Shown here: positions 9,300 through 17,563 of the stretch, one piece after another
How the letters are laid out: each line of letters begins with the position of its first letter
Position numbering within the stretch: the first letter of the stretch is position 1
Origin: UBA4729 sp039931245
GTDB lineage: Bacteria > Patescibacteriota > Saccharimonadia > Saccharimonadales > UBA4665
Assembly: GCA_039931245.1 (NCBI GenBank)
Contig: JBDTSH010000019.1
Span: 1 to 64,000 of the forward strand
Direction of reading: 5' to 3'
Length of the DNA stretch: 64,000 nucleotides
The notes under the pieces: model-generated
Databases searched by the model: none
Told to the model about the DNA's origin: nothing
Seen by the model: the letters and a program-made list of their open reading frames with translations, nothing else
Program-made: the position numbers and the translations under genes

Positions 9300-10466
9300 T
9301 CGACTGGGCAATAAGGTAACGTTCCCGGGACTGACGCTGGTGACTGTAAAGCCGCGCCGGTAGCATTCGCCCATGCTGGCCTGACCGTCGGAGTGGAGTG
9401 AGGATTTTGCGAAAGCTGAAGACGCCGTGGCGACCCAGGCCGTTCCATTATAGGTATAGATCGTCTTGATGTAGGAATTGTAATACGTTAAGGTAGCCGT
9501 CTGGGCGTCATAGGGGTAGGCCTTCACCGAGCTGGTGAAGTTAACGGTGAAAGTTGCGTTATCAAATGGCAAGGCTTTACCTGTATTGGCGTCGACTGCC
9601 GAATTTATGGTGTGGCCCGTTACGACTCGAGTAATGTACGTATTACCTTTTTTGGGGGGACTGGTTGGAGAAGTGCCCGGCTCTCCCGACGGAAGGCTTA
9701 CCCCAACCTTAGCATAATCTACGCCCGGCAGATTTGGGCAAAGGCTGGGGGGTATTACGATTATCTTGGCCTTAACATTCACCAGAATGCTAAATGTCGT
9801 CGTATCCTGTTTACAATACCCCGGCTTGGGGTCAAATTTGTGGGGACCGCTAGTGGCCACTTCGGGCTCGCCCGGAGCGACCGCCGCACAAATATAACTG
9901 GTCGTTTTGCCCTGCTTCTTAGTTATGGTCCCTCTCGTAATCAGGTCGAGGTTGATCGTAGTCTTGGCGGTAAACGGGCCATTGTAGTCAAATTTTTTAA
10001 CGACGCCCGACTTCGCGCCCGTACTACCTGTCCCGACATATGGTAAATCGCCCACGACACCGATAAGGTCTTTGATGTTGGGGTTAGTATCATCGATTTT
10101 AAAACTTCCCGACGTAGTTGATTTAGTCGCACTTTTACAACGATAGGTGATCCAATTGAGCTGTAGACTAACTGATGCCGCCCCATAAGCGACGGTGGTG
10201 CTAGTGGCCGTTGGCGCGCCGGCTGGAGAAATCCATTCATCTTGGACTACATGCCAGCCGTCATTGTTGCAATGGTCAGCAATAAGATTCGCTAGGCTCA
10301 CAGGAGCAATCCCGTACAGATCGCTGGCTTTCATGGCCAAGGCCGGTTGCGGCCAAAGCAGAGTTACTCCAAAGAGGATGACAGCAGCTGAGACAACCAA
10401 TCTGCTGCTATGGTTATGAAATAATCGATTGGCCTGACTACTAGCGACGGCTATGAACATATTCAT
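7941..10466 (-). CDS. Large secreted surface protein, copy 1 (adhesin-like)
   Basis: 841 residues. Signal peptide: hydrophobic LVVSAAVILFGVTLLW followed by an ALA-type cleavage site near residue 44. The mature part is rich in Thr, Ser, Gly and Pro and predicted all-beta, with paired cysteines suggesting disulfides. A middle domain (CPNLPGV to KAYPYDAQ) is clearly related to one in the neighbouring 925-residue protein. The last 452 residues look identical to that protein's; they contain a stretch around FYLIVKGNIFIS and QLDGVYVAQNG and end in FITSLSPVL. There is no C-terminal sorting signal or membrane anchor. The start overlaps the upstream gene by 4 nt (ATGA). By context it may be a pilus-associated or cell-surface adhesin; I know no named family for it. 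Confidence 0.8.
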   Translation of the reverse strand: MNMFIAVASSQANRLFHNHSSRLVVSAAVILFGVTLLWPQPALAMKASDLYGIAPVSLANLIADHCNNDGWHVVQDEWISPAGAPTATSTTVAYGAASVSLQLNWITYRCKSATKSTTSGSFKIDDTNPNIKDLIGVVGDLPYVGTGSTGAKSGVVKKFDYNGPFTAKTTINLDLITRGTITKKQGKTTSYICAAVAPGEPEVATSGPHKFDPKPGYCKQDTTTFSILVNVKAKIIVIPPSLCPNLPGVDYAKVGVSLPSGEPGTSPTSPPKKGNTYITRVVTGHTINSAVDANTGKALPFDNATFTVNFTSSVKAYPYDAQTATLTYYNSYIKTIYTYNGTAWVATASSAFAKSSLHSDGQASMGECYRRGFTVTSVSPGNVTLLPSREDPTQASAGGASATVAFDYNGGPTPTGGMRTPMSIQLNYSWQFDNGCSGSGSFTVTGGYGAGNATGFIPASPSCPASAPPLAAGDVVCITYTVDPATGEMTSNGIPIGGSGSVDSGQACSQAVTNMPYAHFFGLDVSAGGNFATGSDKCLGSTPAPSGIVAFVKGIGPLVRGSAVQYGALALGPVNSFGSASLRPAIPTSRDGLTFANQGPLGSLGTTHCVPDYFSTIPATLTQSSSDVNMAPFDGVGVPATPQQFWYGRAGRTTIKGFPGAGQGINKGNRIAIYVSGDVFIKDDIKFKQTSWTTSDVVPSFYLIVKGNIFISPNVSQLDGVYVAQNGTINTCAPSVGVYLPSEVYDNCTNQLTVNGAFVAKNVNLYRTFASLRNSQGGESPLGPLGPDNCTINGARSTTYDCAAEIFNFSPETFLSKPALGRSANVGGIKYDFITSLSPVL

Positions 10467-10855
10467 GGTTCCGCCGATCCCCGGTCATTTTGCTGAAATT
10501 GCTGATCGGACTTTTCCAGAAATTTCACTGTATCATTAAGGCCGACAACACTTAAGTTAATGTCTGGGTCTAAAGAATCATCTAAGCCTTTGCTCTTATC
10601 GTAGCTGGCATTTAGCTTGTTCACAAAGTACCGCGCCTGGTTAGAATCGCTCTCGTTTATGTAATACGTCGTCACCACGTAGAGACAATTAGGGTCGGTA
10701 TCATAGCCCTTATTTTTTTGAATTTTCCCGACAATCTGACCAAGCTCAGTAACTTTAGTCGGGACCAAGACTTGACTCGCCTCGTGGAGCGTTTGACTCG
10801 AACACTTGTAGGCCGCGACTACTGGCTCAGTTTTATTTGCCGTATGGCGCAACAA
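10463..10855 (-). CDS. Small membrane-anchored cassette protein, unit 1
   Basis: The interval given starts at TTG, the first conventional start, giving 130 residues: an extracytoplasmic-type region with two cysteines (AAYKCSSQ, DPNCLYVV) and a polar C-terminus. The same frame stays open upstream and encodes a basic segment plus a membrane helix (KLFIVIALVIGLAVGVSVWALL) that clearly belongs to the protein, yet no ATG, GTG or TTG occurs there. True coding therefore probably begins near 10985-10996 at a non-standard codon. The stop overlaps the large surface protein start (ATGA), so the two are co-translated. Function unknown; perhaps an anchor or assembly partner of the secreted protein. Confidence 0.65.
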   Translation of the reverse strand: MLRHTANKTEPVVAAYKCSSQTLHEASQVLVPTKVTELGQIVGKIQKNKGYDTDPNCLYVVTTYYINESDSNQARYFVNKLNASYDKSKGLDDSLDPDINLSVVGLNDTVKFLEKSDQQFQQNDRGSAEP

Positions 10856-10996
10856 AGCCCAAACCGATACTCCTACAGCCAGCCCAATTACTAAAGCAAT
10901 AACGATAAATAACTTGATCTTTTTAGGGCCGGCAATATGAGGGAGATGTCGGGCGGATTTAATCTTGCCTACGGTAGTTTTTAGAATGTTAACGAT
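10856..10996 (-). other. 5' extension of the cassette gene without a standard start codon
   Basis: The frame of the downstream gene is open from 11041 to 10856 and reads NILKTTVGKIKSARHL, a basic stretch, then a membrane helix. Candidate starts are ATC (10996), GTT (10993), ATT (10987) or CTG within the helix. Aligning with pilM, whose promoter is nearly the same here, puts GTT where pilM has ATG (GTT AAC ATT CTA against ATG AAT ATA CTC). Confidence 0.55.
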
Positions 10997-11005
10997 AGTG
11001 CCCCA

Positions 11006-11011
11006 ATTGTA
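11006..11011 (-). promoter_or_regulatory. Extended -10, near-copy of the pilM promoter
   Basis: TGC TACAAT on the minus strand within TTATGCTACAATTGG, shared exactly with the pilM promoter at 7816-7821. A start 7 nt downstream would begin the mRNA near 10999, leaving almost no leader before the unusual start region. Confidence 0.6.
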
Positions 11012-11123
11012 GCATAAACAGTATGGTTTAGATGGGTGGGCTTAGAAATACCCGGTTCGGCAAACTATACTTTAATTAGCTCGTCTTATCTCGTTCCGGC
11101 CATACCTCTTATACTTATTTGTC

Positions 11124-12486
11124 GCAGTTAAAGTACCGGCGACAAGCTCGTTATGAAATCGTACTTTATACCGCCCACGTTGGCCGACCGCCCCAGGGCG
11201 GGTTTACTTAAAAATGTCTCGGGACTGAAGTTAAATATTTCGGCGGCACAATCGTAGGTCGTGCTGCGCGCCCCATTTATGGTGCAGTTGTCTGGGCCCA
11301 GCGGGCCCAGCGGGCTTTCACCGCCTTGCGAATTTCGGAGCGAGGCAAACGTCCGGTAGAGATTGACGTTTTTAGCGACAAAGGCGCCATTGACGGTAAG
11401 CTGGTTAGTACAGTTGTCGTACACCTCTGATGGCAAATAAACGCCAACACTAGGTGCACAGGTGTTAATCGTGCCATTCTGAGCGACGTAAACGCCGTCG
11501 AGTTGAGAGACGTTGGGGCTGATAAAGATATTGCCCTTAACAATTAAGTAGAACGACGGCACCACGTCCGAGGTGGTCCAGCTTGTCTGCTTAAATTTTA
11601 TATCATCCTTGATAAAGACGTCGCCGCTGACATAGATGGCGATCCGATTGCCTTTATTAATACCCTGTCCGGCCCCCGGGAACCCTTTGATGGTTGTCCG
11701 GCCGGCTCGGCCGTACCAAAATTGTTGGGGGGTCGCCGGAACGCCTACACCGTCAAAGGGTGCCATATTCACGTCAGAAGACGACTGCGTTAGCGTGGCT
11801 GGTATGGTACTGAAGTAATCCGGGACGCAGTGAGTCGTTCCCAAACTGCCCAATGGTCCCTGGTTCGCAAACGTCAAGCCGTCACGCGACGTCGGAATGG
11901 CCGGTCGCAAGCTAGCACTACCAAAGCTGTTAACGGGACCGAGGGCCAAAGCGCCGTATTGAACCGCCGAACCGCGCACTAGTGGTCCTATCCCTTTGAC
12001 GAAGGCAACGATACCGCTCGGCGCCGGAGTACTGCCGAGACACTTATCGCTACCGGTGGCAAAGTTACCGCCCGCCGAGACGTCGAGCCCAAAGAAGTGA
12101 GCATAAGGCATGTTGGTCACAGCTTGCGAGCAGGCCTGACCGCTATCCACACTGCCCGAACCACCTATGGGGATGCCATTGCTAGTCATTTCACCCGTGG
12201 CTGGGTCAACCGTGTAGGTAATACACACGACATCGCCGGCCGCTAATGGGGGGGCACTGGCTGGGCAGGACGGCGAGGCGGGGATGAATCCCGTAGCATT
12301 ACCGGCCCCGTAACCACCCGTAACGGTGAATGACCCACTGCCAGAACAACCGTTGTCGAATTGCCACGAGTAGTTCAGCTGGATGCTCATCGGCGTGCGC
12401 ATACCGCCGGTGGGGGTGGGACCACCGTTGTAGTCAAAGGCGACGGTGGCGCTCGCTCCGCCGGCCGACGCTTGGGTAGGATCCTC
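11124..12486. repeat. 1363-bp direct repeat, copy B
   Basis: Partner of 7937-9299. The match begins 4 nt after the stop codon of each gene and ends at GGATCCTC. After a short diverged patch (the codons just before EDPTQ) a further well-conserved segment follows (KPRR...CYRRG region), then ordinary paralogue-level divergence. Confidence 0.93.
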
Positions 12487-13905
12487 ATTATCGGGTAACA
12501 AGGTAACGTTCCCGGGACTGACGCTCGTGACTGTAAAGCCGCGCCGGTAGCATTCGCCCATACCAGTTTGACCGTCGGAGTGTTGCGCGGAGACATATGT
12601 ACTACCGCCGCCCGTTACCCAATATCCACCTGTCGGCGTTAATACCCATTTCTTTGTCTTTGCATTATATATATTGGTGTATGTAACGACCCAAGTATAT
12701 GAGTACAGTTGGTAGGTATTCGTATAGGTTACATTCGCCAACTGTGAATCGTAGGGATAGGCCTTGATCGCGTTGGTGAAGTCGACGGTCAGGGCCGCGC
12801 TGTTTACGCCCAAGTTCATCCCCGTATAGGCATCCCGAGCTCTGACCAGAGCGTGTCCAATCACTGGGCGGGCATAGTACTTGGTGCCGTTCGAAGGAGA
12901 GCTAGGAACCGGGTCGTTAGGTTCGGCTGTAGGGAAACTGACGCCACCAATCGCCGCCCCATTGACTCCCGGCAGGTTTGGACAGCCCAGACTCGGCACC
13001 GGTGTCGCTACCACCGTCACGCACTTAGCCGCACTAATGCCCGCGGCAGTAGCCGGGCCGGTCGCGTTGGTGAAATAAACTCGCTGGCAATAAGTAGTAC
13101 CTATGGCGGCGCCGGCTGGGATGGTGAAGTTGTACGAGTACGGATTTGGGTTAATGCCATTCTTAACCGTAGATACATTTACGGTACCAGTTAGGTTTAC
13201 CCAGCCTGTACCGGCGTAATTTCTTTGAATAAGCCAACCGTAGGCCGCCGTGTTTGGGCCCGAGTTCTTGACAGTATGCTTAAACGTCACCGAGGTATTC
13301 ACTTTCGCGGTCGTGGCGCTAACACTGCTAGTCCCAGTCAGTGTCCAGTCAAAGCTCGGCAAAGCACTTAGGTTCCCCATTGGATTTCCGCAGTCTACTT
13401 TGATGGCGTACTTGATTACTCCGGATGCACGTATTACCAAGGCTGGTGTAGCTAGTTTACAACTCGGATCGTTGACAACTGAATTTGATACGATACTGAA
13501 GGCTGTGTTTGGCCATGGGGTACCGCAGGAATTAAAGTTTTCCATGGAGAAAGTAACGGCCGGATTATTAATTCGAGTTGACCAGTCGCCCGCGCCACCG
13601 TCGAGTCCATTTTTTATAAAAGCGGCCCCTATTTTCTGAAAGCCGTAACCACTGGCCGATTTACTATTGATATAGTTTCTAAAGTTCGTCTTGAGGGTAG
13701 CCGACGCGGTTCCTGGGCCGCCTAATCCATTGAGAGCGGTGTAATTCTGGCCATTGATACAGTTGGCGCTCGTCGTCCCATTCGGGCTAGTCGGGTTCGC
13801 CATAACGGCACACCACGTCGCGGCAATGGCGTGCTGGGTGCCGACGACCAAGAACCCCGTCATAAATAGTGCGAAAAAGCTGAATAAGAGTACTGTTCTT
13901 TTCAT
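11128..13905 (-). CDS. Large secreted surface protein, copy 2 (adhesin-like)
   Basis: 925 residues. Signal peptide MKRTVLLFSFFALFMTGFL with cleavage near HAIA (residue 28). The N-terminal third is unique to this copy: Asn/Thr-rich beta-type domains including a DUF11/Ig-like stretch (VTFKHTVKNSGPNTAAYGW). The middle CPNLPGV...KAYPYDSQ domain is diverged from the 841-residue neighbour, and the last 452 residues are identical to it. The start overlaps the TPR gene stop by 1 nt (TAATG), so translation is coupled. The pattern of variable N-terminus with a constant C-terminal module suggests that the C-terminus serves assembly or anchoring and the N-terminus binds something; that is inference. Confidence 0.8.
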   Translation of the reverse strand: MKRTVLLFSFFALFMTGFLVVGTQHAIAATWCAVMANPTSPNGTTSANCINGQNYTALNGLGGPGTASATLKTNFRNYINSKSASGYGFQKIGAAFIKNGLDGGAGDWSTRINNPAVTFSMENFNSCGTPWPNTAFSIVSNSVVNDPSCKLATPALVIRASGVIKYAIKVDCGNPMGNLSALPSFDWTLTGTSSVSATTAKVNTSVTFKHTVKNSGPNTAAYGWLIQRNYAGTGWVNLTGTVNVSTVKNGINPNPYSYNFTIPAGAAIGTTYCQRVYFTNATGPATAAGISAAKCVTVVATPVPSLGCPNLPGVNGAAIGGVSFPTAEPNDPVPSSPSNGTKYYARPVIGHALVRARDAYTGMNLGVNSAALTVDFTNAIKAYPYDSQLANVTYTNTYQLYSYTWVVTYTNIYNAKTKKWVLTPTGGYWVTGGGSTYVSAQHSDGQTGMGECYRRGFTVTSVSPGNVTLLPDNEDPTQASAGGASATVAFDYNGGPTPTGGMRTPMSIQLNYSWQFDNGCSGSGSFTVTGGYGAGNATGFIPASPSCPASAPPLAAGDVVCITYTVDPATGEMTSNGIPIGGSGSVDSGQACSQAVTNMPYAHFFGLDVSAGGNFATGSDKCLGSTPAPSGIVAFVKGIGPLVRGSAVQYGALALGPVNSFGSASLRPAIPTSRDGLTFANQGPLGSLGTTHCVPDYFSTIPATLTQSSSDVNMAPFDGVGVPATPQQFWYGRAGRTTIKGFPGAGQGINKGNRIAIYVSGDVFIKDDIKFKQTSWTTSDVVPSFYLIVKGNIFISPNVSQLDGVYVAQNGTINTCAPSVGVYLPSEVYDNCTNQLTVNGAFVAKNVNLYRTFASLRNSQGGESPLGPLGPDNCTINGARSTTYDCAAEIFNFSPETFLSKPALGRSANVGGIKYDFITSLSPVL

Positions 13906-14444
13906 TACTGACCGAGCTCCTGTAAACGAGTTTGGTAGTCCTGGCGCGAGGTATTATAGCTGTCAGCATTCTTATCTAAACGGTCGATGGCTTTTTGATA
14001 ATACTGTTTGGCGGTGGCTTTGTCGCCGGTTTGGGCGGCAATATAGCCGAGAACGCTGGCCGTATTGTCGTTTGGCTGGAGTAACTCGGCTGATTGGGCA
14101 TACTTTTTGGCATCGGCATAGTTTTTGGCGTTCAGGGCAATCGTAGCCTGCTGGAGGTATAAGTCGGCTTTGGCCGTCGTGTTCGGGGCCTGGGCTACCT
14201 GGCCGGCAGTAATTTTTTGGGCGCCTTTGTAGTCACCCTGATTGGCGAGATAGTCTGATTGCTGGCTGACCGTCAGGTGCGGCGGCAGTACGATGGTACT
14301 TTTTGTATGATTCTTATAGAGAAGGACGCCGACGATGGCGGTGATGGTGACTAAAACGGCGATTGAGACGGCCAGTATTTTTGACCGTAGGCCTATCCCC
14401 TTGCGGGCAGGTGGCTCTGTTACGTTTTGATTTTCTTCACTCAT
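13905..14444 (-). CDS. Membrane-anchored TPR protein, cassette unit 2
   Basis: 179 residues: a short cytoplasmic N-terminus, one membrane helix (ILAVSIAVLVTITAIVGVLLY, about residues 28-48), then an extracytoplasmic domain of TPR-like helical repeats (ADLYLQQATIALNAKNYADAKKYAQSA, then ASVLGYIAAQTGDKATAKQYYQKAI). TPR repeats usually bind other proteins. It is coupled by TAATG to the 925-residue secreted protein, so it may help fold, export or hold that protein at the membrane. The unit has its own promoter at 14483-14512. Confidence 0.8.
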   Translation of the reverse strand: MSEENQNVTEPPARKGIGLRSKILAVSIAVLVTITAIVGVLLYKNHTKSTIVLPPHLTVSQQSDYLANQGDYKGAQKITAGQVAQAPNTTAKADLYLQQATIALNAKNYADAKKYAQSAELLQPNDNTASVLGYIAAQTGDKATAKQYYQKAIDRLDKNADSYNTSRQDYQTRLQELGQ

Positions 14445-14482
14445 ATAACCCCAGCATTTGGTTAAGCGTAAGCTTTGCGTTT

Positions 14483-14512
14483 ATCATACCAGCAACAACA
14501 AGCAGAATACAA
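14483..14512 (-). promoter_or_regulatory. Promoter of the TPR/surface-protein unit
   Basis: On the minus strand: TTGTAT (14507-14512), 18-nt spacer, TATGAT (14483-14488) with an extended TGG. Predicted start near 14476, leaving a leader of about 30 nt before the ATG at 14444. Confidence 0.65.
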
Positions 14513-14638
14513 TACTATTATGAGGCCGCTGCCGCTTGTCCACTCTCATTCCAGTACAGCACCGATCGTTACCCGTATGGCGGTAATCCGGAAGTAGCAG
14601 ACTATTAAGGCCGTTACCAAAAGGCCGGTCACTCGGCT

Positions 14639-15991
14639 CTACTCATTAGCGGACGGAACGATGTTGCGGATAACCACGAACGAGAGAACACCCGACAATA
14701 GCGCCAGTCCGGCCGAAACGGCGATAGCGAACTGGTAGACGTGATTGGTCCCTAATATCCCTAATACGGCGATAACCAGCAGCCCGGCCACCCGGGCCAC
14801 GGCATTATTCACGCCCGAGGCAATGCCCGAGCTGGCCTCCTCCACAGAGCTCATGACCGTAATAGTTAACGGGGCCACCGTCAGAACCAGGCCTACCCCG
14901 AATAAAACTGCCCCCGGTAAAATGTGCAGCCAATAGCTATCCCCCGCTGTTAGGGAATAGAGTGAGGCGATACCGAGGGCTGAAGTTATCGGTCCGGCCG
15001 TCATAAATAAGCGCGGGCCGAATCGGCCGGCCAACTTCCCTACCCGGCCGGCCAAAAAGAACATCAGGACGCTGACCGGCAGCAGGCTAAAGCCAGCCGC
15101 GAGACTGGAATAGCCCATTTTAGTTTGCAAATAGATAATGAGCGCAAAGGTGAAACCGCTCAAAGCGCCATACATCGCAAATGTCATCAAGTTCGCGCCG
15201 CTAAAGTTACGCGATTTAAATAGCCCCAATTCCACCATCGGATCTTTGCTCTGCCGCTCGATCCTCACAAAATAAACGGTCAGCGCGGTACCTAGTACTA
15301 GCGCGGCGAGAGAATCAATTCGCCAATGACTGGCTGGGCCCTGTATCAAACCATACGTAATACCAGCCAAAGCGGCGGCGGCCGTCAAAGCACCCGGAAG
15401 ATCTACTCGACGCGTTCGGCTGTCCCGGCTCTCTTCGATTGACGGTAACGCAAAGGCAATACAAGCCACAATAATAGGAATGTTAATCAAAAATATCCAT
15501 CGCCACGAAGCTATTGCCAAGATCAATCCCCCCGCCAATGGCCCGAGTACTATGGCCACACTTCCAAACGACGTCCACCGCCCAATTGCTTGGCTACGCA
15601 GGTCTTTTGGGAAGTTGGTATTAATAATAGCTAAGGCCCCTGGTGTTAGTAGCGCGCCGAAGACTCCTTGCCCGACCCGAAGGCCAATTAGGAGCGGCGC
15701 ATTCGGCGCCAACGCGCACATCAGCGAACTAACGCCGAAACCAATCAGCCCGACCAAATAAACCCGCTTACGCCCAAAAATATCACCCAGCGAGCCACCG
15801 AGTAGGATCAAGGCCGACAAGGACAGTAAGTAGCCGTCGACAATCCATTGCAGGGCCGCAAAGTTAGCGTGCAGATCGGTCCCGATTCTGGGCAACGCCA
15901 AGTTAACAATCGTGCCATCCAAGAAAGCCACCGCTGTCCCAAGAACAGTCGCAATCAGTACATACAACTGTCGCCGATTGATTGATTCCAT
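14639..15991 (-). CDS. MFS multidrug-type exporter (DHA2/EmrB-QacA family)
   Basis: 450 residues, hydrophobic throughout. The signatures fit drug:H+ antiporters: AFLDGTIVNLALPRIG in the first helix, WIVDGYLLSLSALILLGGSLGDIFGRKRVY (motif A), a GLRVGQGVFGALLTPGALAII segment (motif B/C area) and VLGPLAGGLIL. The loop ESRDSRTRRVD marks the middle of the protein. It would export small toxic or signalling compounds across the membrane; the substrate cannot be told. The start is preceded by AAGGAAA. It is isolated from its neighbours and points toward the surface-protein cassette. Confidence 0.85.
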   Translation of the reverse strand: MESINRRQLYVLIATVLGTAVAFLDGTIVNLALPRIGTDLHANFAALQWIVDGYLLSLSALILLGGSLGDIFGRKRVYLVGLIGFGVSSLMCALAPNAPLLIGLRVGQGVFGALLTPGALAIINTNFPKDLRSQAIGRWTSFGSVAIVLGPLAGGLILAIASWRWIFLINIPIIVACIAFALPSIEESRDSRTRRVDLPGALTAAAALAGITYGLIQGPASHWRIDSLAALVLGTALTVYFVRIERQSKDPMVELGLFKSRNFSGANLMTFAMYGALSGFTFALIIYLQTKMGYSSLAAGFSLLPVSVLMFFLAGRVGKLAGRFGPRLFMTAGPITSALGIASLYSLTAGDSYWLHILPGAVLFGVGLVLTVAPLTITVMSSVEEASSGIASGVNNAVARVAGLLVIAVLGILGTNHVYQFAIAVSAGLALLSGVLSFVVIRNIVPSANE

Positions 15992-16305
15992 ATTATTTTT
16001 CCTTCTATCATCTATAAATCGGGCCAGCTATGACATTCATGCCCCTGGCATCGTTATAATCATAGGTCAAATTCACGAAACAGAAAATTCGAATTTTACA
16101 TTTCCCTTTTGCACATTGCCCTGGCCGGTAGCCGCCGCGAGCCCCGTTATACTACTTGGAAAACCTTTTGGGCCAGCGGAATGGTTACCTCAGCCTCGAA
16201 AGAGGAGTAGAATTAACACTATCGTGCGTGACCAGAATCACACACAAGCATAAGCCGCTCGAGGTACGCTATAACTAATACTACTTAAAACAAAGGAAAA
16301 CAGAA
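15992..16305. other. 314-base divergent intergenic region
   Basis: Separates the exporter gene (minus) from the two-gene membrane/VKOR unit (plus). For the plus strand there are TATAAC (16270-16275) and AATACT (16277-16282), followed by the Shine-Dalgarno sequence AAAGGAAAA before 16306. No convincing open reading frame, hairpin or RNA gene was seen. Confidence 0.5.
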
Positions 16306-16863
16306 ATGGCAAAAACAGCCAGACAAGCTTCAGACAGAAAAACAATTGACAAAGTATTTGTACTGCTCGGCGTCGTCATGACGGCGACGCTCATCGTCGT
16401 TGGTGGCATAACCTGGCACGCCAGCAATTTTGCCTTTACCAGCGTGCGTACTGAGCTGGCCGCCCAAAAAGTTTACTTCCCGCCACTGGGGAGCCCGGGC
16501 CTCGCCCCCGCTGAGTTCCCCGACCTCCAACAATACGCCGGACAGCTCGTCGACAACGGTCCTAAAGCCAAGGCTTACGCCAATGGTTTCATCGGTCGAC
16601 ACCTCGAAAAAGTTGCCGGTGGACTAACCTACTCCGAAGTCAGCGCCCTGGCAATGAAAGATCCGACTAACGCAAAATTAATCGGCCAAAAAGCTACTCT
16701 ATTCCAGGGTGAAACCCTACGTGGTCTCCTCCTTGGTGACGGCTATGCCTACTGGACCTTCGGTTCAATCGCTCAGTACGCTGCGATTGCCGCCTTTAGT
16801 GGTGCTGCCTTGATGGCCGTCTTGGTCGCCTTTGGTGTCCGCCACCTTTCCAAGCAGAAATAA
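16306..16863 (+). CDS. Two-TM membrane protein (actinobacterial-type, unknown function)
   Basis: 185 residues: a membrane helix near residues 17-37 (VFVLLGVVMTATLIVVGGITW), an external domain of about 110 residues without cysteines, and a C-terminal helix (YAAIAAFSGAALMAVLVAFGV). The layout and phrases (ASNFAFTSVRTELAAQKVYFP, then QQYAGQLVDNGPKAKAYANGFI) resemble a group of two-TM proteins common in actinobacteria that are often mislabelled as LigA. It starts with a clear Shine-Dalgarno sequence and is 24 nt upstream of the VKOR gene, so it may be a partner in disulfide or envelope redox work; function unproven. Confidence 0.7.
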   Translation: MAKTARQASDRKTIDKVFVLLGVVMTATLIVVGGITWHASNFAFTSVRTELAAQKVYFPPLGSPGLAPAEFPDLQQYAGQLVDNGPKAKAYANGFIGRHLEKVAGGLTYSEVSALAMKDPTNAKLIGQKATLFQGETLRGLLLGDGYAYWTFGSIAQYAAIAAFSGAALMAVLVAFGVRHLSKQK

Positions 16864-16887
16864 CTAAGTAAAGGAATACTTTCGACC

Positions 16888-17496
16888 ATGGTAAATATCA
16901 AGCTCAGAACGTTCTGTCGCGCCAATGCCCTCGCCCTCCTCTTGCTGGCAAGCGGGGTGGTCGGTTTTGTCGCTTCGTTCGTCCTGACGCTTGATAAATT
17001 TAAAGTCCTAGAAAACCCTAACTTCGTGCCGGGCTGTAATATCAATCCAATCATTAGCTGCGGTTCGGTCATGTCTACCTCCCAAGCAGGAGTTTTTGGT
17101 TTTGCCAACTCCCTGATTGGGGTGGCGGCCTTTGCGGGCCTGATTGGGCTGGCGCTGGCGCTCCTGGCCGGGGCAACCTTCCAGCGCTGGCTATGGCTCC
17201 TGCTGCAAGGCGGCACCATTTTTGGCCTCCTATTCGTCCACTGGCTTATTTTTGAGAGCCTCTACCGCATCGGCACCCTATGCCCCTACTGCATGGCTGT
17301 CTGGGTATTCACTATTGCGGCGTTTTGGTATGTCACTCTCCACAACCTTCGCCAAAACATTATCACTACGCCCCGGCGGCTCAAAACCACAATTAGATTT
17401 GGGCAACGCCACCACCTGGATATATTAATCCTCTGGTACATCGTCCTGGCCGGCCTGATCCTGCACCGTTTCTGGTACTTTTTCAATCCGTTTTAA
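16888..17496 (+). CDS. VKOR-family membrane oxidoreductase
   Basis: 202 residues with about five membrane segments. It has the marks of bacterial vitamin K epoxide reductase homologues: a loop cysteine pair in PGCNINPIISCGSVM, a short SQAGVFGFANSLIG helix, and the catalytic LCPYC motif in the fourth helix. The protein would re-oxidise a thiol-disulfide partner (DsbA-like) with electrons passed to quinone, supporting disulfide formation outside the membrane. No thioredoxin domain is fused and no DsbA gene is next to it. The cysteine-containing surface proteins and pilin in this window are plausible substrates. Confidence 0.88.
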   Translation: MVNIKLRTFCRANALALLLLASGVVGFVASFVLTLDKFKVLENPNFVPGCNINPIISCGSVMSTSQAGVFGFANSLIGVAAFAGLIGLALALLAGATFQRWLWLLLQGGTIFGLLFVHWLIFESLYRIGTLCPYCMAVWVFTIAAFWYVTLHNLRQNIITTPRRLKTTIRFGQRHHLDILILWYIVLAGLILHRFWYFFNPF

Positions 17497-17550
17497 TATT
17501 CTAAGTCTTTGGCGACGTAATATTCGATCCTCCAAAACTCTGACCTCTGT

Positions 17551-17556
17551 TATAAT
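17551..17556 (+). promoter_or_regulatory. Extended -10 of ychF (leaderless)
   Basis: TGT TATAAT, 7 nt before the ychF ATG, with no Shine-Dalgarno sequence between them. Confidence 0.75.
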
Positions 17557-17563
17557 AGACAAC

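Noticed and set aside
10856..10996. Sequencing frameshift as the cause of the missing start codon
   Set aside because: The frame is continuous through the membrane helix and the other two frames offer no ATG leading into it, so an indel would not restore a normal start; a base substitution remains possible.
15912..16253. 113-codon plus-strand frame across the exporter start
   Set aside because: Half of it is antisense to the exporter gene, with no ribosome site or domain.
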